Assembly: GCF_025264625.1 (NCBI RefSeq)
Contig: NZ_CP093313.1
Coordinates: forward strand, 3,348,001 to 3,412,000
DNA from: Occallatibacter riparius
GTDB taxonomy: Bacteria; Acidobacteriota; Terriglobia; Terriglobales; Acidobacteriaceae
Reading direction: 5' to 3'
Length of the DNA: 64,000 nucleotides
Shown: in pieces, positions 25,785 to 34,355 of the stretch
How positions within the stretch are numbered: the stretch's first letter is position 1
Layout: the number at the start of each line of letters is the position of its first letter
Notes under the pieces: model-generated
Told to the model about the DNA's origin: nothing
Databases searched by the model: none
What the model saw: only the letters and a program-made list of their open reading frames with translations
Made by a program: the position numbers and the translations under genes

Positions 25785-26902
25785 GCAAGCAGATATTGAT
25801 TACCGGCGGAGCTGGGTTTGTGGGGTCGCATCTCGCGGACGGGTTGTTGCGCGCAGGGCACCGGGTGCGGGTACTGGACGAGCTTAATCCGCAAGTGCAT
25901 CCGGGGGGGCGGCCGGATTACCTCGCCAAAGAAGTTGAGCTGCTCACCGGCGACATGCGCGATCCCAATCGTCTGCGCGAGGCGATGACCGGCGTGGATG
26001 TTGTCTTCCACTTTGCGGCGTGCGTTGGCGTTGGGCAGTCAATGTATGAGATCAGCCGCTACATGAGCGTGAACACGATTGGCACTGCAGAACTGCTGCA
26101 GTCGATTCTTGATTCGCGCAGCATGGTGGAGAAGATTGTCGTCGCTTCTTCGATGTCGATCTATGGCGAAGGAAGGTATGTTTGTAGCCAGTGCGGACGC
26201 CACGCATCGCCACCGGTGCGGCCGGTGGAGCAACTGAAGGCCGGTCACTGGGATATGCATTGCGAAGAATGCGGCGGCGTTCTGAAGCCTGTGCCTACAG
26301 ACGAGAGCAAGCCATCCGAGATCAACTCGGTGTATGCGTTATCAAAGCGGGACCAGGAAGAGCTGTGCCTGATCTACGGCAGAACCTATGGGCTGCCGGT
26401 AACCGCGCTGCGCTTCTTCAATATTTATGGAACGCGGCAGGCGCTCTCGAATCCTTACACAGGCGTCGCGGCCGTGTTTGCTTCGCGCATGCTGAACGGA
26501 AAGCAGCCGCTGATCTTTGAAGACGGCGAGCAGATGCGGGACTTTGTTCACGTGTCGGACATTGTGCGCGCCAACATGCTTGCGATGGAAAGGCCGGCAT
26601 CGAATGGGCAAGTGATCAACATCGGGTGCGGCAAGCCTATCACGATTCGCGAGGTAGCGGAGAAGCTCGCCCGCAGCCTTGGTAAGGATGTATTGCCGGT
26701 GATCACGAATAAGTACCGCGCAGGGGACATTCGGCATTGCTATGCAGATATTTCGAAAGCGCGTGTTTTGCTGGGCTATGAACCGCAGATGACCCACGAA
26801 GAGGGGTTCCGTGAACTTGCGGAGTGGCTGGGCGAGCAGCAAGCCGAAGACAAGGTAGAGACGATGTTGAGTGAATTGAGTGCATATGGATTGACTGCGT
26901 GA
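25781..26902 (+). CDS. NAD-dependent nucleotide-sugar epimerase with four-cysteine insertion (dTDP-L-rhamnose 4-epimerase-like)
   Basis: This is an extended SDR. ILITGGAGFVGSHLADGLL is the NAD site, SSMSIYGEG the serine region and SVYALSKRDQEEL the YxxxK catalytic pair. ARPGDIRH-type C-terminal motifs are replaced by YRAGDIRHCYADISKA, usual for nucleotide-sugar enzymes. Between about residues 130 and 165 a CxxC...CxxC module is inserted (VCSQCGRH and MHCEECGG), probably a structural zinc site. From memory, the same insertion occurs in proteins annotated as dTDP-L-rhamnose 4-epimerase. It probably supplies an epimerised sugar nucleotide for the cassette. It overlaps both neighbours by 4 bases. 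Confidence 0.85.
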   Translation: MSKQILITGGAGFVGSHLADGLLRAGHRVRVLDELNPQVHPGGRPDYLAKEVELLTGDMRDPNRLREAMTGVDVVFHFAACVGVGQSMYEISRYMSVNTIGTAELLQSILDSRSMVEKIVVASSMSIYGEGRYVCSQCGRHASPPVRPVEQLKAGHWDMHCEECGGVLKPVPTDESKPSEINSVYALSKRDQEELCLIYGRTYGLPVTALRFFNIYGTRQALSNPYTGVAAVFASRMLNGKQPLIFEDGEQMRDFVHVSDIVRANMLAMERPASNGQVINIGCGKPITIREVAEKLARSLGKDVLPVITNKYRAGDIRHCYADISKARVLLGYEPQMTHEEGFRELAEWLGEQQAEDKVETMLSELSAYGLTA

Positions 26903-28011
26903 GTAACGCGGAGAATGGAAGCGGAATGAAACTGGATGGAGCAGGCCGTTTGGTATTGATTACAGGCGGTGCCGGGTTCATTGGGTCCAATCTGGCTGAG
27001 CGTCTGCTTAGGTCGCCCGAGACTCATGTGCGGATCTTCGACAACCTCTCGCGCCGCGGTGTGGAACAGAACGTTGAGTGGCTTCGCGGCATGCAGGGAG
27101 GGAGCCGTCTTGAATTTACGCGCGGAGATGTGCGCGACGCGAAAGCAGTGCGACAGGCTCTGGAGGGCGTCACCGATGTTTTTCATCTAGCGGCACAGGT
27201 GGCAGTCACAACTTCGGTAGATGATCCGTCTACTGACTTCGAGGTGAATGCGCACGGCACATTCAATGTTCTGGAAGCTGCGCGCAGAAGCGGAAGACGT
27301 CCTTTTCTGCTGTTCACTTCGACGAACAAGGTTTACGGATCACTCGATCGCACTCCGACTGAAATTGAAGGCACGCATTACCGCGCATGTGCGAAGGGAC
27401 TCCGCGGCGTGACGGAGGAGGAGCCCCTCGATTTTCACTCGCCCTATGGCTGCTCAAAAGGAACCGCGGACCAATATGTGCGCGATTACGCGCGCATTTA
27501 TGACCTGCCGACTGTGGTGTTTCGGATGTCATGCATTGCCGGTCCGCGCCAATTCGGCAACGAGGACCAGGGGTGGGTGGCGCACTTCCTTTATTCGGTG
27601 CTTGAGGGATGTCCGATTTCCATTTATGGCGACGGATTCCAAGTGCGCGATGTGCTGCATGTGCACGATCTGGTTGACGCGATGCAGGCTGTTCGGCGCA
27701 ACATTGAGCGCACGCGCGGGCAGATCTACAACCTGGGAGGCGGGCAGGAGCGTGCCGTTTCCATCATCGAGATGCTGCACATTATGGAAGCCCGCACCGG
27801 CAAGCGCCTGAAGCTGAAGTACTGCGAAGTACGGCCGGGCGATCAGCCCTGGTACGTGGCGGACACGGCGAAGCTTGAGCGCGATACAGGATGGCGCCCC
27901 AAGCGCAGTCTCGCAGATACTCTTGAGGCGATTTTCGACTTTTGGAAAGCGAAGCAGTCAAAGAGCGCCGCTGAGCCTCGAACTCAGGTGCTGGAGCAGG
28001 AGGTCGCATGA
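26899..28011 (+). CDS. NAD-dependent epimerase/dehydratase (CDP-paratose 2-epimerase-like SDR)
   Basis: This is an extended SDR of 370 residues: LITGGAGFIGSNLAERLL for NAD, STNKVYG for the serine region and SPYGCSKGTADQY for YxxxK. The segments FRMSCIAGPRQFGNEDQGWVAHF and GDGFQVRDVLHVHDLVDA are typical of the CDP-paratose/CDP-tyvelose 2-epimerase branch rather than UDP-galactose epimerase. The real substrate is not known. The GTG at 26899 overlaps the previous stop. An ATG at 26926 with GGAAG before it is a good alternative giving 361 residues. Confidence 0.85.
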   Translation: MSNAENGSGMKLDGAGRLVLITGGAGFIGSNLAERLLRSPETHVRIFDNLSRRGVEQNVEWLRGMQGGSRLEFTRGDVRDAKAVRQALEGVTDVFHLAAQVAVTTSVDDPSTDFEVNAHGTFNVLEAARRSGRRPFLLFTSTNKVYGSLDRTPTEIEGTHYRACAKGLRGVTEEEPLDFHSPYGCSKGTADQYVRDYARIYDLPTVVFRMSCIAGPRQFGNEDQGWVAHFLYSVLEGCPISIYGDGFQVRDVLHVHDLVDAMQAVRRNIERTRGQIYNLGGGQERAVSIIEMLHIMEARTGKRLKLKYCEVRPGDQPWYVADTAKLERDTGWRPKRSLADTLEAIFDFWKAKQSKSAAEPRTQVLEQEVA

Positions 28012-29315
28012 AGTATGCGCTTGTGAATCCTCAATGGACTTTTGAGGGCTCGACATATTTCGGTTGTCGCGAACCTCATGTGCCTCTGGAACTTCTGTCG
28101 GCGCGAGAAATGCTACGCGCGGCGGGGCACCATGTCCTGCTGATTGACGCCAATATGGAGGAGCTTGCTCCCGCAGATGTGCGGAGTAAGTTGGAGGCAT
28201 TCGGAGAAGACTTTCTCGTTATTCCAACGGCGCCGTCGTATTTGTTCTGGCGATGTCCGCAGCCTGAGTTGCGCGTTCCTAAGGTGTGGATTGGTTCGCT
28301 GGCGCGAGAATCGAAGGTTGTGTTGATTGGGCCGCACGGATCTGCGACGCCGCACGCAACGATGATGAAGACGGGGGCCGATGTCGTTTTGCGCGGCGAA
28401 CCCGATCAAACGCTGCCGCAACTTAGCTCCGTGCCGTGGGAGATGGTTCCGGGATGCTGCTGGCGGGATGAAGAAGGGCGCTTCCGGGTATCGGAAGGGC
28501 TTGGAACTACGGACATGAAGGCCGTGACCATGCTCGACTATTCGGATTACCCTGTGGAACGGCATACGCACCTGCATCATGTCTTTGCGGGCAATGGGGC
28601 GGATCACCTGAAGCTGGGCGCAGAAGTGGAGTTCGCACGCGGATGCCCCTATTCATGCACCTTCTGCAACAAGACGCTCTTCCGCAACCAGTTTCGCGAA
28701 CGAGATCTGAGTCAGGTGCTTCAGGAGATCGATCAATTAATTGCCCGTGGAGTGGATTATGTCTACTTCATCGATGAGATTTTCGGCGTTGGCAAGCAGG
28801 TGCGGGTGCTGCTCGAGGAGATTGCGAAGCGTCCACTCGCCATTGGATTTCAGACGCGCATCGATCTCTGGAATGAGGAGTCGCTTGAATTGCTCGGGCG
28901 CGCGCATTGCGTTTCATTTGAGTGCGGGATTGAATCGATTACGCACGAGGGTCGAGAAGAATTCAACAAGCATTGCCGATTTACGACCGAGACGATCGAA
29001 TCTACACTGCTCACGGCGCGGAAGCATATTCCCTGGGTGCAGGCGAATCTGATCGGCACGACTCACGACGATCCCGCGGAAGTCGCGCGCTTCCAGAGGA
29101 CGCTCAAGGCTGCGGGCGTGTGGGTGAGCGAGCCCGTACCGCTATTTCCATTTCCGGGCAGTCCGCAGTATGTGCAGACATTCGGGGCGCAGCCGGATGA
29201 GGGCGCCTGGGAACGCGCGCACCAGTTCTACCTGCAGTTGTTTGGCGACCGCGGGTTCTCCGATATCCAGGATCAGCAACCACGGTCACTGGCGGAGTTG
29301 GAATGCGCGCTCTGA
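28008..29315 (+). CDS. B12-binding-domain radical SAM protein (TIGR04295-like)
   Basis: Residues 1-180 form a Rossmann-like B12-binding-type domain (ELLSAREMLRAAGHHVLLIDAN, VVLIGPHGSATPHATM, DVVLRGEPDQTL). Residues 200-400 are the radical SAM barrel with C213, C217 and C220 in GCPYSCTFC binding the 4Fe-4S cluster and YFIDEIFG, FECGIESI as further core motifs. The canonical DxHxxG cobalamin ligand is not visible. It probably methylates or rearranges an unactivated carbon, perhaps on a sugar. I recall a protein family of this type found with a particular methyltransferase family, both present here. It overlaps neighbours by 4 and 13 bases. Confidence 0.88.
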   Translation: MKYALVNPQWTFEGSTYFGCREPHVPLELLSAREMLRAAGHHVLLIDANMEELAPADVRSKLEAFGEDFLVIPTAPSYLFWRCPQPELRVPKVWIGSLARESKVVLIGPHGSATPHATMMKTGADVVLRGEPDQTLPQLSSVPWEMVPGCCWRDEEGRFRVSEGLGTTDMKAVTMLDYSDYPVERHTHLHHVFAGNGADHLKLGAEVEFARGCPYSCTFCNKTLFRNQFRERDLSQVLQEIDQLIARGVDYVYFIDEIFGVGKQVRVLLEEIAKRPLAIGFQTRIDLWNEESLELLGRAHCVSFECGIESITHEGREEFNKHCRFTTETIESTLLTARKHIPWVQANLIGTTHDDPAEVARFQRTLKAAGVWVSEPVPLFPFPGSPQYVQTFGAQPDEGAWERAHQFYLQLFGDRGFSDIQDQQPRSLAELECAL

Positions 29316-30394
29316 TCACGACCGACACGGTAGGCGGTGTCTGGCGGTTCACGCACGAGCTTGCGGCGGGACTGCTGGAAGCTGGTGATTCTGTAGCGCT
29401 GGTCAGCTTCGGCCAAGCGGCATCTCCGGGCCAATCTGCTGAGTGCGCGGAACTGGCATCGCGGTGGGGCCTTGCTTTTCGTTATGTGGATTCGGATGTA
29501 CCGCTGGAGTGGATGCAGCACAACGATCGATGCTTCGAAGCAGGAGATCAGCTCATCGGCGCGGTGGCGCAGGAGTTCGATCCTGACGTCTTGCATTCAA
29601 ATCAGTTCTGCTACGGAGCACTTGAGATTGGTGTTCCGAAGATCGTTACTGCTCACAGTGACGTGCTGAGCTGGGCGCGAGCGTGCCGCGGGGAGACATT
29701 GCAGAGGTCGCCATGGCTGGAGAGGTATTGCGCGCTCGTTCAGCAGGGTCTGGACAAAGCGGATGCCGTGACTACGCCAACTCAGTGGATGCTGCGCGCC
29801 TTAAAACAGGGTTTTCGAGTCTCGTGTGAGAGCCGCGCGATTCCGAACGGCCGGAAGATTGCGAATGCTGTGCCCGGGAATGGACGACGGATGCAGGCGG
29901 TGACCGCGGGTCGGTTGTGGGACGAAGCGAAAGGCGTCACCTTCTTAGAAAAGGTTACCTCTCCGATGCAGCTCGTCATCGCTGGGGCGACTGACTGCGA
30001 CGGGAGCACTGCACCGGAATTGAAGAACGCCACTTTAGTCGGCCCGCAGAGTGAGCGTGAGTTGCTCCGCTTGTTTCGTGAAAGCGCTGTGTACGTGTGC
30101 ACTTCACGCTATGAGCCCTTTGGACTCGCTCCCCTGGAGGCGGCGCTTTGTGGGTGTGCAGTGGTGGCGCGGCGGATCGAGTCGCTCGAGGAGGTCTGGG
30201 GAGACGCGGCGAGCTACTTCCGCAATGCTGAGGACCTATCAGATATGCTTGCGTGGCTCTGGGAGGATTGCGGCAGGCTCCGAATGGCGCAGCAACGAGC
30301 TGCCGAGCGAGCCAGCCGCTACACTCGCGCTGCAATGGTCGCATCTTATCGCGCTCTGTATTCGAGCGTCGCGGAGACGGCCAGTGTCACGTAA
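29303..30394 (+). CDS. Family 4 glycosyltransferase
   Basis: This is a GT-B enzyme of 363 residues. MRALITTDTVGGVWRFTHELAAGL opens the acceptor domain like glycogen-synthase-type GT4 proteins. The donor site has AVTAGRLWDEAKGV, LVIAGATDCDG and the conserved TSRYEPFGLAPLEAALCGCAVVA (EX7E). It overlaps the radical SAM gene by 13 bases and the next gene by 11, so it belongs firmly to the cassette. Donor and acceptor are unknown. Confidence 0.87.
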   Translation: MRALITTDTVGGVWRFTHELAAGLLEAGDSVALVSFGQAASPGQSAECAELASRWGLAFRYVDSDVPLEWMQHNDRCFEAGDQLIGAVAQEFDPDVLHSNQFCYGALEIGVPKIVTAHSDVLSWARACRGETLQRSPWLERYCALVQQGLDKADAVTTPTQWMLRALKQGFRVSCESRAIPNGRKIANAVPGNGRRMQAVTAGRLWDEAKGVTFLEKVTSPMQLVIAGATDCDGSTAPELKNATLVGPQSERELLRLFRESAVYVCTSRYEPFGLAPLEAALCGCAVVARRIESLEEVWGDAASYFRNAEDLSDMLAWLWEDCGRLRMAQQRAAERASRYTRAAMVASYRALYSSVAETASVT

Positions 30395-31499
30395 GCTGCG
30401 GATCGCCTATTTCGCGCATTCCCTTCGCTCCGACTGGAACAACGGGAATGCGCATTTTCTTCGTGGCCTGATGCGAGGGATGCGCGCGCTGGGACATGAT
30501 GCGGTGGTATTCGAGCCGCGCGCGGAATGGTCGGTGGACAACCTGCTGCTTGAGCCTCGCGGTCAGGAAACACTACGACGATTTGAGGAGGTCTATCCAG
30601 ATCTGCAGATCGAGCTCTACGAAACCTCGGATGTATCCAGCCAGGGGATGTGGCAGCAACGGTTGGGGGATTTCGATGTGGTGGTTCTTCACGAGTGGAA
30701 TCCGCCGGCGCTTTCGGCCGTTTTGCTCGAAGTGCGCGAGTATCTCGGCTATCGAATGCTCTTCCACGATACGCACCATCGGGCATCGTCATCGCCGGAG
30801 CAAATTCGGCTTTTCGGAGTGGATAAGTTCGACGGAGTGGTTGCGTTCGGAGAAGTATTGCGCAGGATTTATCGAGAGCGGTTTGGAATAAATCGGGTGT
30901 GGACGTTGCACGAAGCCGCAGATGTCAGCGTATTCAGACCTGTAGAAGCGCAGGGCAAGCAGCAGGATGTGGTCTGGATTGGCAATTGGGGGGACGATGA
31001 GCGCTCAGAAGAGATTCGCCAGTTCTTCCTGCGGCCCGCAGCAGAAATCCCGGAGCAACGCTTCTCGATTTTCGGCGTGCGCTATCCAGAGGGAGCGCTT
31101 CGGGAGTTGTGCCACGCTCATGTGAATTACGGCGGGTATCTGCCGAACCTTGAGGCGCCACGAGTCTACTCGGAGTCTCTGATGACGGTGCATGTGCCGC
31201 GGCAGGAGTATGCGCGGGTGATGACTGGCATTCCGACGATACGCGTGTTTGAAGCGCTGGCATGTGGAATTCCACTCATCTCGGCTCCCTGGAATGACGC
31301 AGAGGGGCTGTTCCGCAGCGGAGACTTTGCGGTGGTACGAAATGGAGCGGAGATGGCGGATGCGATGAGACGGTTTCTCGAATATCCGGACGAAGCGGCG
31401 GCGCAGGCTGAGCGTGGGCTTGAAACGGTGCTGGACCGGCACACGTGCGCGCATCGGGCAGCGGAATTGGACGGAATTTGTGAGGAGGTGCTGCGATGA
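30384..31499 (+). CDS. CgeB-like glycosyltransferase (first of four)
   Basis: This 371-residue GT-B-like protein begins SRKLRIAYFAHSLRSDWNNGNAHFLRGL. The C-terminal donor half (VVWIGNWGDDER, NYGGYLPNLEAPRVYSESLMTVHV, GIPTIRVFEALACGIPLIS) matches the Glyco_trans_1_2/CgeB family. The GTG at 30384 starts directly before the first beta strand and overlaps the GT4 gene by 11 bases; a longer reading from 30051 would run antiphase through that gene. Three relatives follow in the same locus (31496, 32614 and the minus-strand 37029), suggesting successive sugar additions. Confidence 0.82.
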   Translation: MSRKLRIAYFAHSLRSDWNNGNAHFLRGLMRGMRALGHDAVVFEPRAEWSVDNLLLEPRGQETLRRFEEVYPDLQIELYETSDVSSQGMWQQRLGDFDVVVLHEWNPPALSAVLLEVREYLGYRMLFHDTHHRASSSPEQIRLFGVDKFDGVVAFGEVLRRIYRERFGINRVWTLHEAADVSVFRPVEAQGKQQDVVWIGNWGDDERSEEIRQFFLRPAAEIPEQRFSIFGVRYPEGALRELCHAHVNYGGYLPNLEAPRVYSESLMTVHVPRQEYARVMTGIPTIRVFEALACGIPLISAPWNDAEGLFRSGDFAVVRNGAEMADAMRRFLEYPDEAAAQAERGLETVLDRHTCAHRAAELDGICEEVLR

Positions 31500-32617
31500 A
31501 GATCTTCGCGTTCGGATCGAGCATTGTTTCGTCGTATTGGAATGGAGCGGCGACTTACTATCGTGGCTGCTACAAGTACTTGGCGCGCCGCGGCCACAGC
31601 GTCACATTCGCAGAGCCAGATGCATACGGACGCCAGCAACATCGTGATTCCGGCGACTTCTCGTATGTTGAATCAGTGGTGTATCGGCCGACGATTGACG
31701 TAGCGGCCATGTTGGAGCGCGCGGCGGAAGCCGATGTGGTGGTGAAGCACAGTGGGATCGGCGCGGATGATGAGTTGCTGGAAGCGCTGGTCTCGGAGAT
31801 GGGCGCGGAGCGGCCGGTCTTCTTTTGGGACGTGGATTCGCCGGCCACGCTGGCAAGAATGCGCGCAAATGCTGGCGACCCGTTTCGCCAGGCAGTGCCG
31901 AAGTTCGACGCGATCCTGAGCTATGGCGGAGGTCCGGCCAGCCGCGACGGTTATCTTCAGTTTGGTGCGCGCGCCTACTACAGCATCTACAACGGTCTTG
32001 ATCTGGAGACGCATCATCCCGTCGATCCCGATGCTGCACTGAGATGCGATGTCGCTTTCCTCGGTAATCGGCTCCCGGATCGCGAAGCGCGTGTGGAGGA
32101 GTTGTTTCTGCGGGCTGCGGAGTTGGCGTCGGGTGCGTCATTCATCCTGGGCGGCGAGGGCTGGGGCGACAAGGCGCTGCCGAAGAACGTGCGATGGATT
32201 GGGCACGTTCCAACGGACGATCACAACCGCGTGAACTGCTCGGCGGGTATGGTGATGAACATCAATCGGGCGTCGATGGCGGACTCGGGATTCTCTCCGC
32301 CTACGCGCGTTTTCGAGGTTGCAGGTGCGGGTGCATGCTTGCTTTGCGATGATTGGCCGGGTATCGATGACTGCTTTGAGCCGGGCACTGAGATTCTGGT
32401 GATACGCCGGGCTGAGGACGTGGTGCAGGCACTCCGTAAATATGACGAGAAGGCAAGGAAGAAGATCGGAACGGCGTTTCGGGAACGCGCGCTAAGGGAT
32501 CACACCTACGATCTGCGCGCGGCTCAAGCTGAGCACGCGTTCATCGAGTCGCTCGAAAGGCGCAGCGGCGTAGAGCGGGCCTTTCCGACTGCCGAGAGAG
32601 TGGAGCAACCTGCATGA
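31496..32617 (+). CDS. CgeB-like glycosyltransferase (second of four)
   Basis: It starts MKIFAFGSSIVSSYWNGAATYYRGCYKYLARRGHSVTF, sharing the G-S-x-x-S-S-x-W-N-G opening with the third and fourth copies. The C-terminal half contains FLGNRLPDREARVEELFL, WIGHVPTDDHNRVNCSAGMVMNI and PPTRVFEVAGAGACLLCDDWPG, the CgeB donor signature. It is cytosolic with no membrane segment. It overlaps both neighbours by 4 bases. The sugar is not predictable. Confidence 0.83.
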   Translation: MKIFAFGSSIVSSYWNGAATYYRGCYKYLARRGHSVTFAEPDAYGRQQHRDSGDFSYVESVVYRPTIDVAAMLERAAEADVVVKHSGIGADDELLEALVSEMGAERPVFFWDVDSPATLARMRANAGDPFRQAVPKFDAILSYGGGPASRDGYLQFGARAYYSIYNGLDLETHHPVDPDAALRCDVAFLGNRLPDREARVEELFLRAAELASGASFILGGEGWGDKALPKNVRWIGHVPTDDHNRVNCSAGMVMNINRASMADSGFSPPTRVFEVAGAGACLLCDDWPGIDDCFEPGTEILVIRRAEDVVQALRKYDEKARKKIGTAFRERALRDHTYDLRAAQAEHAFIESLERRSGVERAFPTAERVEQPA

Positions 32618-33741
32618 AAATCGTGATCTATGGACTTACGATCACCTCGTCATGGGGGAACGGACACGCGACAACTTATCGCTCGTTGGCCAAGGCGTTG
32701 GCGGAGCGCGGGCACGTAGTGCATTTTGTGGAGAAGGATGTCGAGTGGTACCGCAGCAATCGTGACTTGCCGGAGCCTGAGTTTTGCTCCGTGCAGATCT
32801 ACGACGAATGGAAAGTAAGTGAGAAGGCAGTGGCGCGGGCCAGTGCAGACTCAGACGTGATTGTCGTAGGTTCCTATTTCCAAGACGCGATCGCACTAAC
32901 ACGCCGGCTGCTGGATGCGGGACGCGGGCCCATCCTGTTCTATGACATCGATACTCCGATCACGATGGCGGCCCTGCGCGCCTGCGGAGAGACGGAATAT
33001 CTGGATGCTGCGCTCATACCGCACTATGCCGCATATTTGAGCTTTACGGGTGGGCCAGCGCTGGAAGAACTCGAGACGCGCTTTGGTTCCCCCTGGGCTG
33101 TGCCATTCTACTGCTCGGTCGATCCGGAGTTATACAAACCAACGGCATGCCGCGAGGCATTCCGATGTGAGTTGAGCTACCTGGGCACGTATGCAAAGGA
33201 TCGGCAGCCGAAGCTGGACAGGCTGTTAGGGCGCCCGGCTGCGCTGATGCCGGAACGAAGATTCCTGGTGGCTGGGCCGCAATATCCCGAGTCAACTCAG
33301 TGGGGATCGAACGTGGGACGCATCATTCACGTTTCGCCCCAGAATCATCCGGCATTCTACTCGTCCTCGCGGTTTACGCTGAACCTTACGCGAGATGACA
33401 TGGTGGCGGCGGGCTATTCACCCTCTGTGAGGCTCTTTGAGGCGTCTGCTTGCGGAGCGGCGATTCTGTCGGACAAGTGGCCGGGCCTCGAGACGTTCTT
33501 GACGCCAGGGGAAGAGATCTTGACCCCGAAAGATGAATTTGAAGTTAGGTCGATTCTTGTGGACACTACAGAGGAAGAGCGCCGCCGCATTGGGTCAAAT
33601 GCGCGCGAGAGAATTCTTGCTGCGCATACATCTGCTCATCGTGCTCGCGAGTTTGAGGATGTGGTGGAGCGGGTTCATTCCAACAGGTCGGCGAAGCTGC
33701 GGATGCAGAGCGAGGGGCTCTCGGCCGCGAGCGTTTCATAA
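32614..33741 (+). CDS. CgeB-like glycosyltransferase (third of four)
   Basis: It opens MKIVIYGLTITSSWGNGHATTYRSLAKALAERGH and has FYDIDTPITMAAL, LSYLGTYAKDRQPKLDRLL, SSSRFTLNLTRDDMVAAGYSPSVRLFEASACGAAILSDKWPG. It is closest to the fourth copy at 37029, with which it shares these blocks nearly word for word, implying a duplication. Its last 22 codons overlap the tail of the HAD gene on the other strand (33675-33741), and that tail is not conserved in the paralogue. Confidence 0.83.
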   Translation: MKIVIYGLTITSSWGNGHATTYRSLAKALAERGHVVHFVEKDVEWYRSNRDLPEPEFCSVQIYDEWKVSEKAVARASADSDVIVVGSYFQDAIALTRRLLDAGRGPILFYDIDTPITMAALRACGETEYLDAALIPHYAAYLSFTGGPALEELETRFGSPWAVPFYCSVDPELYKPTACREAFRCELSYLGTYAKDRQPKLDRLLGRPAALMPERRFLVAGPQYPESTQWGSNVGRIIHVSPQNHPAFYSSSRFTLNLTRDDMVAAGYSPSVRLFEASACGAAILSDKWPGLETFLTPGEEILTPKDEFEVRSILVDTTEEERRRIGSNARERILAAHTSAHRAREFEDVVERVHSNRSAKLRMQSEGLSAASVS

Positions 33742-34355
33742 GCATAGATGCCTGTGGCTACGGCGGCTATAGGAAGATTGTTTGCGCGCGCGGCGGAGAT
33801 ATCGGCCGGGGTGTCGCCGAATGCCAGAATTGCGGCATTGTTGCTCAGACGTTCGCGAATGAGTGCTATGCCGTGACGGAATACATGTTCGCGGTATTCC
33901 AGGCCGTCGGACCATGCCCCGAGGGGGAAGAGTTCGAGTAGTTTGGCGGCAGCGAGTTTCTGCTTACCGATGCGCTCCAGATTACCGGTTGCTACACAGA
34001 GCAAGGCACCATTCTCGTGCAAATGATGAAGGACCTCGCGAACTTGGGGCAGAGTTGTGATGCAGAGATCGGCTTTTTGTCGCTCTACCTGACAACACAT
34101 TGCGTCGCATAGCTCCGGCAGACGCGGCCGCCACTCTTGTGGAGAAACGCCGGCAAGCGTGAGGGCATCGCGAAGAATGCCAATGTCCGTATTCCCATGC
34201 GCGGTGACACCATCGAGATTCAACTGGCGGCCGGCCACGGTCGAGAGCGCATCGCAGAAGGCAAAGTAGTGCACGGCATCGGTGCAATGGAGTAGCGTTC
34301 CGTCTATGTCGAAGAGGTAAGCGTCGAATTGATCCCAGGCGACGGCAAGGCTCAT
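33675..34355 (-). CDS. HAD-superfamily phosphatase
   Basis: This 226-residue enzyme of the phosphoglycolate-phosphatase-like HAD group has AYLFDIDGTLLHC carrying the nucleophilic Asp and acid/base Asp, VATGNLERIGKQKL as motif 2/3 region, and AFGDTPADISAARANN as motif 4. It could remove phosphate from a sugar phosphate intermediate. Its start overlaps the upstream GT9-like gene by 4 bases. Its end is read antisense through the last 67 bases of the plus-strand CgeB-like gene. Confidence 0.87.
   Translation of the reverse strand: MSLAVAWDQFDAYLFDIDGTLLHCTDAVHYFAFCDALSTVAGRQLNLDGVTAHGNTDIGILRDALTLAGVSPQEWRPRLPELCDAMCCQVERQKADLCITTLPQVREVLHHLHENGALLCVATGNLERIGKQKLAAAKLLELFPLGAWSDGLEYREHVFRHGIALIRERLSNNAAILAFGDTPADISAARANNLPIAAVATGIYAYETLAAESPSLCIRSFADLLE

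Noticed and set aside
30051..30383. N-terminal extension of the first CgeB-like gene
   Set aside because: It runs out of frame through the GT4 gene and is Arg/Ser-rich. The GTG at 30384 starts precisely at the first beta strand.
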